From positions 1 to 64,000 of the forward strand of contig JABVXU010000026.1 in NCBI GenBank assembly GCA_013365365.1: DNA of 64,000 nucleotides, given 5' to 3'. Below are positions 41,301 to 56,123 of the stretch, piece after piece; the first letter of the stretch is position 1; each line of letters begins with the position of its first letter. The notes below the pieces were generated by a model. The model did no database searches. It was not told the DNA's origin and saw only the letters and a program-made list of their open reading frames with translations. The position numbers and the translations under genes were made by a program. The stretch is from Cruorifilaria tuberocauda. Its lineage: Eukaryota > Nematoda > Chromadorea > Rhabditida > Onchocercidae.

Positions 41301-44300
41301 AAGAACGCTTTCCAGTTCTTCTCTTAATTTTGGTACCGGACTATCAGGTTTTAAAGTGAATAGTTCCGTATCTCGTAAAGAAAACATCAAGGTTTCATTC
41401 ATTTCTATTGGTTGTATAAGTGGTGAATCCAACTCATTCCGGAAAAAGTTAACCAGTGTATCAGCATCAGGATAAATGACCAGTGGCAACAATTGCACAG
41501 CAATTGGCAACGATGATGGATTTGTTAGCGTTAAATTTACTATCTGAAGTGAGCTAATGATGACGGAAATACTATAAAAATGACAGAAGATCAAAGTCAA
41601 AGCTTTTCAACTGTAAATCAAGTACCAATAATAAAAGAAGATACTCAATTAAAATGAAACTGATTTTCAAATAATATGAAACAAACAGTAAAATTTCCCA
41701 CGGCCGTTAAAGGGAAACGAACAGTTGAGCGAGTTAAAAGCTTCGGCCAAATAAGCTCTGTGGTCAACGGTATTTCTAAATGCTTCACCTACAATTTCAA
41801 AATATATAAGAAGACAGAAATAACTTGAATCAAAATTTGATTGCGAACAAAAAAAGATTGGATTAACATCTTTAACCTTGTCAGTGTCAATAACGATAGT
41901 TTCATTGATATAATTTTTGCCTTTAGCTTGCAGCGCAAGAAACCTCCGTCGTAACCTGGAAAACTATATTTAAAATCATGAAATTTTATTCACTAATATT
42001 AAAAATAATCTCAAAATGATATCTATAAAAATAATACAAAAATGTAAATTCAAACCTGCTGTATAGATAATAATCGATTTCAGCAAGATTTTGCGGTAAT
42101 TTCACTCCATAAGTGAACCACTGTCCATCGGCCGTATGCAGTGGCATACCTGAGTGATATTTATTCTAACAGTGTGCTATATTGTTTTTGCCTCAAAAAA
42201 AGGAAAAAAAATTAACTTTCGTTTTGGCACTCCTTTATTTACTCTAACTGGAAGCTGATTGCTATTATACCATATTAGCTTATTCGATAGAGTGACACAC
42301 TTGGGTCTTTTCCACAGTTTATTTATCCTGACTAAAACGCAAATTTTATAGACATACCAACATAACAATCATCTGTGCAATTGATACTTGGGATGATATG
42401 CACACGGCCAAGATTAGAAAGTGCTTTAGTTCTGATTATGGGAATATTTCCTGGACTTGCCGCCTCAAAAAACACTTTTCGATCATCAAATAATGATGAA
42501 ATTCTTAGAATACGCATATCTTCCTCAAATGTACTAAACACCTGAAATATTTATCATATCTAGAAAACTCCTTATCTATAATTTTTAAATTTTGTAGAAA
42601 AAAAAATACATATATACATATATATTCTGAAGGTCTAAAAGTTCAAATGTAAGATTAATGTAAGCTATTTTAACATCTTTCATGCTGAACATCATTGTGA
42701 CATTTAAATAATGAGAAACTAGTGAAAAGTTTTCAAATGTTGACAAAATGGACCTCCAGCAAGAAATTTGATAGTAATACTGAGTTTTTTACACTTACTT
42801 TTAATGAATGTGAGCTTATACGTCCAGGGAATGCATCAGTAAAAATGAGCTCTTCGGGTACTGCTATTATTGTGCCTCGACCAACTGTATAAGTTACAGG
42901 AAATGAACTGCAAAATTAGCAAGTATGCTAAATTGGAAGTTATGCAAATAACGAATACTAATATCTTTTACTATGGTTAATACAACCTAATACAAATTGA
43001 TCATGATACTAAAATATGATTCTAAATTTCAGCCTCTTTTTATAAGAGAAGAAATACTTTACATTCGATATTCGAGTATTCCCCTTAATCCTAAAAAAAG
43101 TACTATTAGAATTGCTTCATTTTATAAAAAGGAAATCTTACGAGTATTCAAAATCAGTTTCGATGACGAATTTATCAAATAAAACTGTACGATCACTTGG
43201 AACTCGCAAAGTATATCTAAAGACGGCAAAACTGGAGCCAAATAAGAGAAAATCTTCACCCTGAAAAATCAAAAAAATATTTCAATAATTCAAGACGTCA
43301 AAATTTTTAATTAAATTCTTTCTGCAAACCTGCTCATAAATTTACTGATATTCATCCCTAAATGCCAAACGCATCATATGATTGAAAAGATATGCAGGTT
43401 TCTAAAATTTATACCGATGCATTAAGTAGGATTTACAGCTTGAAGTTTGCAGGATAACTGAAGCACTATTACACCACAACTAAAAACTATCATTAAAGCA
43501 AAAAAAGTGAAATGTACAAACCTCTCGATAAGCTTCTGATTCCGATTTTTTACGGTTTGTCAAATTTAAGGTTAAGCCCGGTCCACCTTGCACACTTAGT
43601 AATGATAATGTCGTTATTGACGGTAATGCCCTTCTTAAATTTTTCACAGTAATGGCAACTGGATTCTCATTTATTATGGAAAACTGCAAAAAAAAGCGAT
43701 TTTAGGCAAGTCAGAGCACATTCTATAAAGAGTTATTTCCTCTCTTTGTTCTTCCTTTCAACTTCGCACTACATTGAAAAATTTTTACAACAGTTTTTTT
43801 TGTTGATTGTTACACAAACAATAAACTATTAGTTTCCAAATTATGAGATAAGAAATCACTTGAATTGAGCGAGTATCACCGACATCGATAAGACCGAAAT
43901 TGAACTCCTTCTGATGCAATGAGTTTAAAACTATCTAAACGAAGTATGGCAAGTAGTAAAACAAAATTTTGATCTGGAAACTTAGTAAAAAAGTATACTT
44001 AAGAACATCATGGACAATTCATAGTGGTATTTTTGGATGATTTTCTTGTTAAATTCTTTCCATATACTATTTTGATGGCAAATGGAAAATGATGCTTAAC
44101 ATCTCAAACATATTTCTATACACACCAAGGCGAATTATTTATATCATAATATTTCTAATTTATCTCTATTAGTATTTTAGAAATTCAAAAAACTCGTGAA
44201 GTTTCACCTTCAATTTCCCATCGAATATAACAAGCGGTACTTGAAATTCCGTAATATTGGTATGAACATTGAAAAATGTTGCGAAATCACATTCTTTTTT

Positions 44301-47300
44301 TCTTACATACTGCAAATAAATGACAGGCTTCGTTTCCCCGGCAGCTATCGTTACCACATTTGAAATTAAGTTAGCCTTAAACATAACTACATTTTTGAAC
44401 AATTCATTCTTTGAAAGAAATTTTCATATAAATTTCGGCTGTTGGATGTACAAACTTCCCGGTTATACCAAAATTACATTGGAAACAATATGGGCAAATC
44501 TTCTGAATAGGACTAACAATGATAATTGCTAGAGTATATGAGAAATTATTCAGTTCTCCAAGCAAAATAACGTCTATGCAGCAGTAATTACTTTAAAAAA
44601 TCTTTGTGCTTCTGCATCTAATGTTATTTTCCACACAGCAACCCCAAATGGTAAATCGTTGGTTAATGAGATGCTTCGTGAGACAGGAGGCTTTAGAAAG
44701 CTATGGAATGCTGTTTCTTCCATTTTCGATTTTATTGAACTGCAATCAGAGTATATAAAACAATGACTAGAACAATTAATGATTATAAAACAGAAATGTT
44801 CCAAACGGATTAGAAAATTTCTACAACATTGATCAGTTTACCCGTAGTAAACCTGTGCTGTGTACGGTATGGTAATATTATAAATGCCACCGCGGCTTTC
44901 AGCAACAATTCTTCCTCTATAACGAACCAATTTTGGCCTCTCCTCATTGACACGCAATAATTTCGTGTCAAACATGATTTTAGCTATTGCTTTTGATGCA
45001 CCTATAAATGTCAAATATCAGACCACTTTTAATTCTTAAACAGACCTAATATTGTTAACATTTATTAAGTTTTATATTAACAGTAATATAAAGAAAAGAA
45101 TCAAATTAAAAGTTCAGCTTATGATGATGCTGCTGATCACTATTATGAGATTCAACATGCCTAGCATCTTATTACCATGTGCAACAACGCGAGCACAAGG
45201 AATCTTAATGCTTATATAAAACTTAGAAAAAAAAATAACCAGGTTGCTGTCTGGCTCCACATTTCACAGAAATTGGCGGCTTCGAAGCGAATTCCATATA
45301 AATACCATTGGGCTTTTCATTGTCTTCCAAATAAAGACTCTTAAAGAAAAGACCTGAATCACCTTTTATAGGAACATTTATGAGACAAATCTTGACTCGT
45401 TTTCATAAGCCAATTTGAATAACTAAAAAAGATACCTTCTCATTTTCTTTTTCTTTAAGTAATATTCACAAACCGAGAATAAATGCGCAATGAAATATTA
45501 TAAGTATTATAAAATTCTAACAAAGCAGTTACGTGAGGTAAAAAGTGCATGACTGATCTCAGAAACTTCGTTTATTATAAGTCGGAAAGCAATTAAAAAA
45601 GCTTCGAATTTCATTATCCTCAGCTGCTCCATAAAAAGAAACAGTTGAAAGCAACAATAAAGTACCTCAATTTCGATGCCTTTTTCTAGTGTGGAGACGA
45701 TTTCCAACTTTAATTCAGAAGATTTATCGCCAGATCGAATTAAACCAAAATCTAACAAATCTACAGCAGCATATAATCCACGTTTCTTTGTAATCTCTAT
45801 CTAAAAAAAGCTTACGCAACTCCTCTTTAGTAAATAATTAACAAGTATATTTCTGAATAAAATGTGAATCTTCTTCGAACTACGATTTTTAAGGAATAGC
45901 TTACCTCTACAGGAACAATAAGCGTATCTTCCACATTTTCCACTCCCATATTGCTCTTACGTGGATTTTTTGATGACCATTTGTCAATCACTTTACGCCT
46001 TTTCCGATTAGTTTTGATTTTTATGTATGCACTAGAATTCCGTTCCCGTGCACCCAGTAGTTTAGCATTCATTACAGTCTTGGTCTCATATGGAGCAATA
46101 TCCTAGAAAAATGCTTTGCTCAAAAGTTCATATCCATTAACTTTAAAATATCAGTAACGCCTGAAGAAAAATCGCGTAGAAAATAATAATGCTTTTACGT
46201 CAAATTAATTTTATGAAATTTAATATCTAAACAAAAATTGACTAAATTATTAAGTAGAGAAGTAGAGAAAGTAAATTGTGTAACATGAATAATTTTTCGG
46301 TTTTCCACAAATAAAATTCATTAAATTTTAAGTTTTATTTGCATTAATTGCACAAAATTTCTAATTGAACCAAAAACTAGTCAACTTTCAATTTTCCTTT
46401 ATAAAATATTTAAGTTTCAAGAAGAACACGACTTTGAAATCAAATAAAAATTAGAATTCCATCTGAAAAATACGCCAAGATTTTAATGAAAAGCTTCGCA
46501 ATAAATTTGGTATTTAAGAACTAAATTATCGATCCCCAATTTTAAATAATTGATAACAAATTTGTGTTTATTCATCTTCACGAGTTTTGTTTTAAAATTT
46601 ATGAAACCTTAGTTTGCTATCCTACATCGACTATATTAGCAATCGATAATTTTGACTATATTGGATTATATTTCCTACACTTCTTACAAAAAAACACCAT
46701 ACCCACAATGAAACTGGATGTTGAGTTTCAGGAGCAATATCTGGCAACTCCAAATGCAAATCACTATCACTGGTGTATACTTCTGTAACGCGCAACGTTG
46801 TTGGATGCGGATTGTGTAACTGAACTGGTGATATCAGCGTCCCATTAACAGGTATTTTCGCACCAACTAACGGACGTATTCGATAAGCGCTCCCCTTGCC
46901 TTTACCTTTAACCTACATTAAACAAAAATTTCAGAATTTGATAATATTTAATAATTCGACAATATTTTAGTAGTTCATCAATAAACGAAAAAGAGACTTA
47001 TCTCCAAATTTCTCCATGCATAAACTAGTCAAAAAAAGAAAATTTTTCAAAACTTAACGCTTATTATTCTAGAATAGCTGCATACAGAGTACATACAGAA
47101 TAAGTGAATGATCCCAGTGATGAATGTATAATGAGGACGTTTTCGATAAAGCCCTCCTGGCGAGGCAGAAAGACTATGCTGAAAGTAGTTGATTCACCAG
47201 GATTTACGGTCTGAAACAAGTGGATATTTTTTAAAGTCCTTCTCGAACTGTTTTTGCGATAATATAACAGTAAGTAGTTGATCAAAAAAAAAAAAACGCA

Positions 47301-48441
47301 AAACACGATTCTCTAAGTAATAATCACGCTCTAAATACTTAAACGTATTTTTCCTCCATGCTGTCAAATCACAGTTTCGAATTGTTCGAAGATAAAAATT
47401 ATTTCTATTAAGTTGGTTTCCATGTTTCTCCAAGCAGTATAGCAGTTATAATATTTACACAAATATTTACCTTATGTTCAGGAAATGAGCAATGAAAATG
47501 AACTGTGGAGCCAGAAATTGCATCAAAACGAACTGCTGAAGCAGTTGGATTATATATTCGGACTTCTTGCTGTTTCGTCATACCCACTGATCTAAGATTT
47601 TGAAAAAATTGAAATTTGTTAAAAAATGTAAGCTTTAAAAAAACAAAAATTTTAATTACTTCTAAATTTATGGAATTTGTCACTCCATAATTGAAGCTAT
47701 CGCTACTGCTCTTATCTTACTTTACAATTTTTATTTCCTTCACCAAATGGAAGCGGTAGAGTAAAAATCACAATCGGAGGAATTGTACAATATTTGGTCT
47801 GATCACTTTTATTTGGTTTTTCATTGAGTTTATTTAAAAATAGAATTTACTGTTCATCAAACTGCAGTTCACTTGGAGTAAACTGTAATTGATTGTTAAG
47901 CATTGCCCCATTTTGATCAATACTGCAAAATTTCAATATACATAATGGTAAAGATATGGAAAAAGATTAAATTTAAACGTTAAATTTAAAGAGAATTATG
48001 TGATCAATAAAAGCTATATTGATGAAGATTGAAAAATTCTGAGCTAGTTAAAATGAAAGATGAATGTCAGAAAGCAACGCTTTACGAATCTGTTTCTGGG
48101 CTAAAAATCATCCATTGCTCTATTTTATTTCCCGCTCCCTCGATTCCTCCTATTCTGCAAATTCTAAACAAAATTTTTCGGGGAAATTATAGAAATTATG
48201 GAAGAAAAAAATACCTTTTAAAGGATGCACCACTAACCAATGAATCACGATATTCGATATCTGAAAAATAATGTAGTTCGTTCCCCGTTTGCACAAATGC
48301 AGTAGCCATAAATGGTAGTTCAACGCTAAGATCGAAAATTGCTTCAGCTGTAGTCCAGCAATGACGTATAGTGCAATCAAGTTGCAACACCAGTGTCAAC
48401 AGTAAACATTTTCCAATAATCATACTACCACTGCAAATCAT
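35355..48441 (-). CDS. TMEM131: TMEM131 homologue (collagen secretion factor)
   Basis: Thirty-five exons: 48215-48441, 47851-47922, 47471-47591, 47097-47210, 46703-46912, 45905-46102, 45666-45800, 45240-45339, 44842-45001, 44592-44739, 44208-44408, 43860-43934, 43522-43683, 43142-43260, 42799-42907, 42358-42541, 42056-42149, 41877-41955, 41687-41788, 41284-41543, 41102-41203, 40757-40905, 40350-40539, 40000-40188, 39540-39685, 39030-39154, 38631-38818, 38227-38326, 38059-38116, 37506-37728, 37244-37311, 36851-37042, 36497-36631, 35915-36100, 35355-35632; 1732 residues (human 1883). Signal peptide about 1-29; PapD-like domains opening with E-Q-S-V-G-M and later A-P-Y-E-T-K-T-V-M; C-T-D-D-C-Y-V-G; P-R-H-M-L-A-K-C-H-A-A-L-P-R-P just before the transmembrane helix at about 1153-1180; then a Ser-rich cytosolic tail. 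TMEM131 proteins sit in the ER, bind procollagen through PapD-like domains and recruit TRAPPIII through the tail. All phases close; intron 37043-37243 needs a GC donor. Exon 26 adds an odd Trp-rich hydrophobic stretch. Confidence 0.94.
36161..36212. repeat. Intronic hairpin, pre-miRNA-like in size
   Basis: Bases 36161-36183 pair with 36190-36212: 20 of 23 positions are complementary, and on the plus strand two of the three exceptions are G-U wobbles. The loop is 6 bases. It lies in TMEM131 intron 36101-36496, antisense to the host gene if the plus strand is the functional one. Confidence 0.65.
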
Positions 48442-51001
48442 TGTACATTTCTATCTGAAAATTGAATAGAAAGTAATAAAGTGGATAAGCATGTTATCAA
48501 TTCAGATGGTTCGAAATTTCCAGATTTCGAAACGATATGATTTTAAAATACTATGCAAAAAATAATGAACAACATGATCACAATGATGATAAAGATACAT
48601 GGAAAAAAATCTACGAATCTTCGAAAATATAACTGAAAACTTTCACTGAAATAATTGCAATTGTCATATTATTATTTCATTATCAATTTTAATTAAGCGA
48701 AAATGAATTAAAACGTTTACAAATAACATTCATTTTAAAATTTACCTACTATAATAATTAATTTGTAAAACTTAAAAAATACTGTAAGAATAATTAATTT
48801 ACCCTATCGTAAGTAAAATTATATACATATTTACTTGTTTATTTATTTAATAAAGTGAAATTTCAGGTTATAATGCTACTTGTTTTAGTAGAAAGAAATG
48901 TATGCTTGATGATAATCACTAATATTATAATCATATTGTGATTAATTATCAATGTAATGAAGTTACTCCACGTGAAATATCAATGAAATTCTATTTGTTG
49001 GTAATAATGCATAGCAATGATGATTTAATGGTTTTGCGGCCGATTGGTAATAATGGTTTACAGTTGATGATACCGATATTCAATGAATGTTATTCATCAA
49101 TAAAAATCAAGATGAACAATATTATCTTAAGCTTATTCCAACGTCGATCTTCAAGAAAGATATACGCACAAATGGATAACACTAGCAAAAAATATCTATA
49201 AATGCAAGGAAATAGTAGTGGTTAAGTAATATGATAAGTAGGCCAAGTGAATCGCTCAAAAAATTTAGGGTGACAAAAACTTTAAGGTTTGACTTTATTT
49301 TAGTTAAACTTCACTTCAATATCAATAGAAATAGTGCTTTACAACAGATAATAATCATAATAAAAATAGTAACAATGACAGATGTTTAAGGATGGATCTC
49401 ATACAGATTCTGACATTCAACAAGTATTTCTAAAATAAATAATTCATAAAAGGCGCAATAAACTGTGATTATAATAAAAATTTCAATTAATAGTAAATAA
49501 AATTAAAAAGCAACCATAAGTATTTTTCTCATTTTTCTTTCCCCTCTTAATTTATCAAATATATCAGTAAGTTAAACAAATTGGAAGTCCCATTTTCCTT
49601 TTATTAAAAAATAAACGAAGTAAGTCAACAATCCTATGCAAATTTATTATATTAATCGCTTTCATTATGAGGCAAGCAATTAGCGGAAGATAGTTGATCA
49701 AAATTATCAATTATTTATTAATTAATCGCTTTGCTTAATATTGAAAATGAGTAAAAAAAATAAGAAGAATAAGAGGACGGAACAGTATGTATATTTATGT
49801 CAAAAAGTCTTTACAGCATAAGAGAATGTTAATTAAGTTATGTAATTGTACTAAAGAATTAGTAAGATTTTGAAAACGAAAGATGAACTTTAAAAAAGAA
49901 GTAATGACTACCGATCAAGGAAATGCGGAAAAAGTTGGGCATACATATAAATAGAGTGATGGAAGCAACACAGAGTAAGATGAAATTCTAAGAAAATCAG
50001 GAAATTAATTTTTATGTGCCACAGAGGAATGAAAATAGCAATTGCAGCAAGCAAGAAACCGGCTTTATGACTGAATTGTTGCGATTTATGGATGGAAATA
50101 TTATTGTAGGGGCCTGATAGAACTAATTTTGTCATGGCCTTGATTAAAATATTATATTATATCATACGGTTTTCTTTGAATGGATAATTATGACGGACAT
50201 TTTGATCGGAATTATCATAAAAAGTAAATAACTTTACAAATTAACAGACCGAGGCAGTTGGGAAGTTGAAGCTATAGTATTCTCCTTAAACGATTTTCAG
50301 CGATTACACTTGAATAACATGTTTGGTACTATTTATGAAATATTAATAATAATTTAAGCAAATGTTTAAGCGATGTAAGGTGACCGACTGTCTTCATGTG
50401 GCGCCCACAGCAATCCACCAGCCTTATCACGTTCTACATGACGCAACCTTCATCATAGGAAATTCACACAGCCCTTGATATGAAAAAACTTTTCTCAAGC
50501 ATACTCTAAAAACTGCCAAAGAATAAAAATTTCCTTTATAGTAATTATCGATGTAACAGTACGAACTGTACTCATCAATCTATAATTTATACCATTTATT
50601 AACAATACTTTTTTCTCTTTAATTTTCAAATTGAAAGAAGCAATTGAAAGCAGAGATAACAGAAATCCTTACGCCTGAAATCTCACTTATTCCGTTTAGT
50701 TTCCTCAAACTCGCAAAATCGAAAAATAAAATATGTGATAGTCAATAAATGGAGCAATGCATAAATGATGAGAGGAAAGAAAAAAAGATTTTTGCTCTTA
50801 TCGTATCAATCAAACATCACCTGCTCGTTATATCTCATCCTATCTCACGAGGAGTGAACAACGAGTTGAGATAAATTGGGAAGTATAGGAAATTGTGAAA
50901 TCGATTCTCTGATAATAATTTACCGATTCCAAACATCAGTATTTGTTTCTATCCAGTTTTGTTTCTCTCGTCCCTGTTGAATAAACAGACTGCGGGAAAT
51001 C

Positions 51002-51060
51002 GGCACCCTTCCTTCCTTCCCCCGCTCCTTCCTCTCCGCTTCCTCTCCTCGCTTCTTCAT
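51002..51060. repeat. Polypyrimidine (CCTT-rich) tract
   Basis: A nearly pure C/T stretch within the large intergenic region, with imperfect CTTCC repeats and much higher C content than the surroundings. Confidence 0.8.
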
Positions 51061-52430
51061 ACCATTTGTTGAAACCATTGTGGAAAATTTGTTAAAATGC
51101 TGAAACGCGACTCCTTTTTTGGAAGAAATGTGATAATTTTAAATGAAATATAGATAGCGCTTTTTGGAAGAGAGGAATTCTTTAGGTAACTACTTACAAA
51201 AAAAAATACTACAATAGATTATTAGAAATCACATGGAAACAGAATTTTCCCGACATTTACTTTTTCATTAAACGAAACTAGGCGGAATTTACTTCATACT
51301 CAGATATATTAAGTCCTTTCTTCCCTTCTTACTTTGTTCATTAAAAAAATTTCGTCAACTTCCCAATTAAAAAAAGAATTTAGAAATGAAATATTCTTCT
51401 GTTGAAAAATTCTCTCAAATGTTACAGAGAGTAAAAGGAAGAAATCTTCGGCGATAGCCTCGTCGCCTTACTTATCACTGATGAAAGTGATCAGATGCTC
51501 CTGTTCAATTTCATCCAAAACACAATATTTTCTCGTTTTAAATCGACGAAAATTTTCAATAATTATTTGGGGAATGTTCGCTGATACTTTGTAAAGTCTA
51601 TGATCGCCTGCTATCATTCTTACTCAGTAAATTCCTAAATATTAATTACTTGCCTTCTATGTCTCTTCCAATTTTTTTCTATTATCTCTTCCAGTGTTTC
51701 TCGTCGCTTGATAAATGTACAGCTAAAGAAGTAAAAATGGAATTGAAAGAGAAAATGAATGTGAAAAAGGAATCTCCCTTTTCCCTTCACAATTAAGTAA
51801 TTTTTGTCGAAATTAGTTGTGATTATATAATGATTCGTAAGAGTAAAAAGAGCACTTTCCGTGATTAATTTAACATAGAAATGTTGGTGATGGGAGCAGT
51901 TAAGCAAAGCACGTGTAACCTACGTAATTACAACTGGGACAGAATTTCTCATTATAACGTAAACATGGTAGTTGTTGAATATGTTACGATTGTAAATATT
52001 ACTTCAGTTAATCTTTAAGATTAACTGTTAATGTAAGAGCGATTATCAAAGAACTAAAAATATTGTGAATCATTCAGAAATAACCGGAAGTGATGATGTC
52101 AATGAGTAGCCAATAATAATTTATCAATCAGAAAAATCAATGTCAAAGTGAGAGAGCTATTTTTTGTTCAGATAAGTGATTTTTTTCTGCATCATTTTAA
52201 TGTTCTTTTTTTAAGTTTGAAAATTTGCTATAAATTATGAATAAATTATAAAAATTATTGTTTCTTCCCAGCAACTTCCTCAGAATAAATTAAATTAATA
52301 TTGACAAGTTATTTTAAAGGAAATATACGGGTCTATCAGTATGGGCAATTACATAATAATTACAATAAATCAAAGCAACTAAACGATATGAACATACATA
52401 TTTGTACTCACAGATAAATTTTTATATGAA

Positions 52431-52443
52431 CACACACACACAC
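52431..52443. repeat. Short (CA)n microsatellite
   Basis: Alternating C and A for 13 bases, followed by TATAC. More imperfect CA-rich sequence continues to about 52520. Confidence 0.85.
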
Positions 52444-53364
52444 ATATACAAAAAATAGATTAACAAAGACACACCCACATACTCACGAACAAACAAATAA
52501 ACAAATACACACCACATCCATCCACACTATTATTCGAGCAAAGGAAAAAATATTTCCATTGTTGACAATAGATGATGATATTGATACGTGCCAATTTTTC
52601 CAGCTTAAATTTTTTGTGCTCAGTGCACCTGCAACAGATATTTTGATTACTTCTCACAACAATCTTTATCTCCAATGTTCATTGTAATGTGACTTTCGCA
52701 TCTTTGTTTAAACACTGCCTATATCTTTCCACGATTGTATCTGGTCCCAGATTCAACAAAATTATCCTGCCTTACTGATTGCTGTTCATTATTACTTCGA
52801 TTAATTAAGCAGTCATTCGTATCGACTTCTACTGTCAGCGGAGAACTCAGCCTTTACGTAACTGCACAACAATTCAATAGCTTTCAATTAGTCAAAATTC
52901 CACAAGAAGCTAGAACTTTTTTAACAATTTCATCTTAAAGAATAAGCTTTCATAAATTATTCTGCGAATCAAACCCAAGAATTCAAAAATCTCTCATGAC
53001 TTTGATGTTTGTTATTGCCTGAACATGGACTGCATCTCATTTCTTGTGATTTCGTATAATCAGGCATTGCTACTAATATTTACGAAGTACTTCCAACTTT
53101 ACAAAGTCACCTCTCTACATTTTCACCTCCTCAATTCTGGATTTTCTTCCTTTCCTCAAGCAGACGATACTGCTTAGTTCTATGATACCAATATGATTTT
53201 TGAGAAATCAATGATCACGCTGGATGACAAGAAAGCATTTTCTCCTCCGTTGTGAAATCTTTTGCATACACATATTACTTGTGCTTGAAAGATCTGAATT
53301 ACTGATTCTGCTTCATGAAAAAGGATTTATTTACTAGCGTTGCGTATAAAAGGAAAACTCAATA

Positions 53365-53370
53365 TTTATT
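53365..53370 (-). terminator. Poly(A) signal AATAAA for ubiquitin-eL40
   Basis: AATAAA on the minus strand, 40 bases after the stop codon at 53410-53412. Confidence 0.75.
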
Positions 53371-53409
53371 TTACTTTAGAATATGAATACTTCCGCAAAC
53401 ATTGCACGA

Positions 53410-56123
<2,714 letters not shown>

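Larger units (their letters stand above)
48442..53364. other. Large intergenic region between ubiquitin-eL40 and TMEM131 genes
   Basis: About 5 kb with no recognised gene on either strand. It contains a pyrimidine-rich block at about 51005-51060 (CTTCC runs) and a (CA)n tract at 52431-52443. Bases 52612-52642 resemble 59262-59291, hinting at a diverged dispersed repeat. Open frames at 48938-49201 (+), 49908-50135 (-) and 51635-51907 (-) have no family signature. Upstream control sequence of TMEM131 should lie at its left end. Confidence 0.5.

Noticed and set aside
48938..49201. Plus-strand open frame of 87 codons
   Set aside because: No recognisable motif and AT-driven composition, isolated in a long spacer; not enough to call a gene.
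49908..50135. Minus-strand open frame of 75 codons with a hydrophobic stretch
   Set aside because: Hydrophobicity alone is common in AT-rich random frames; no conserved feature or splice context.
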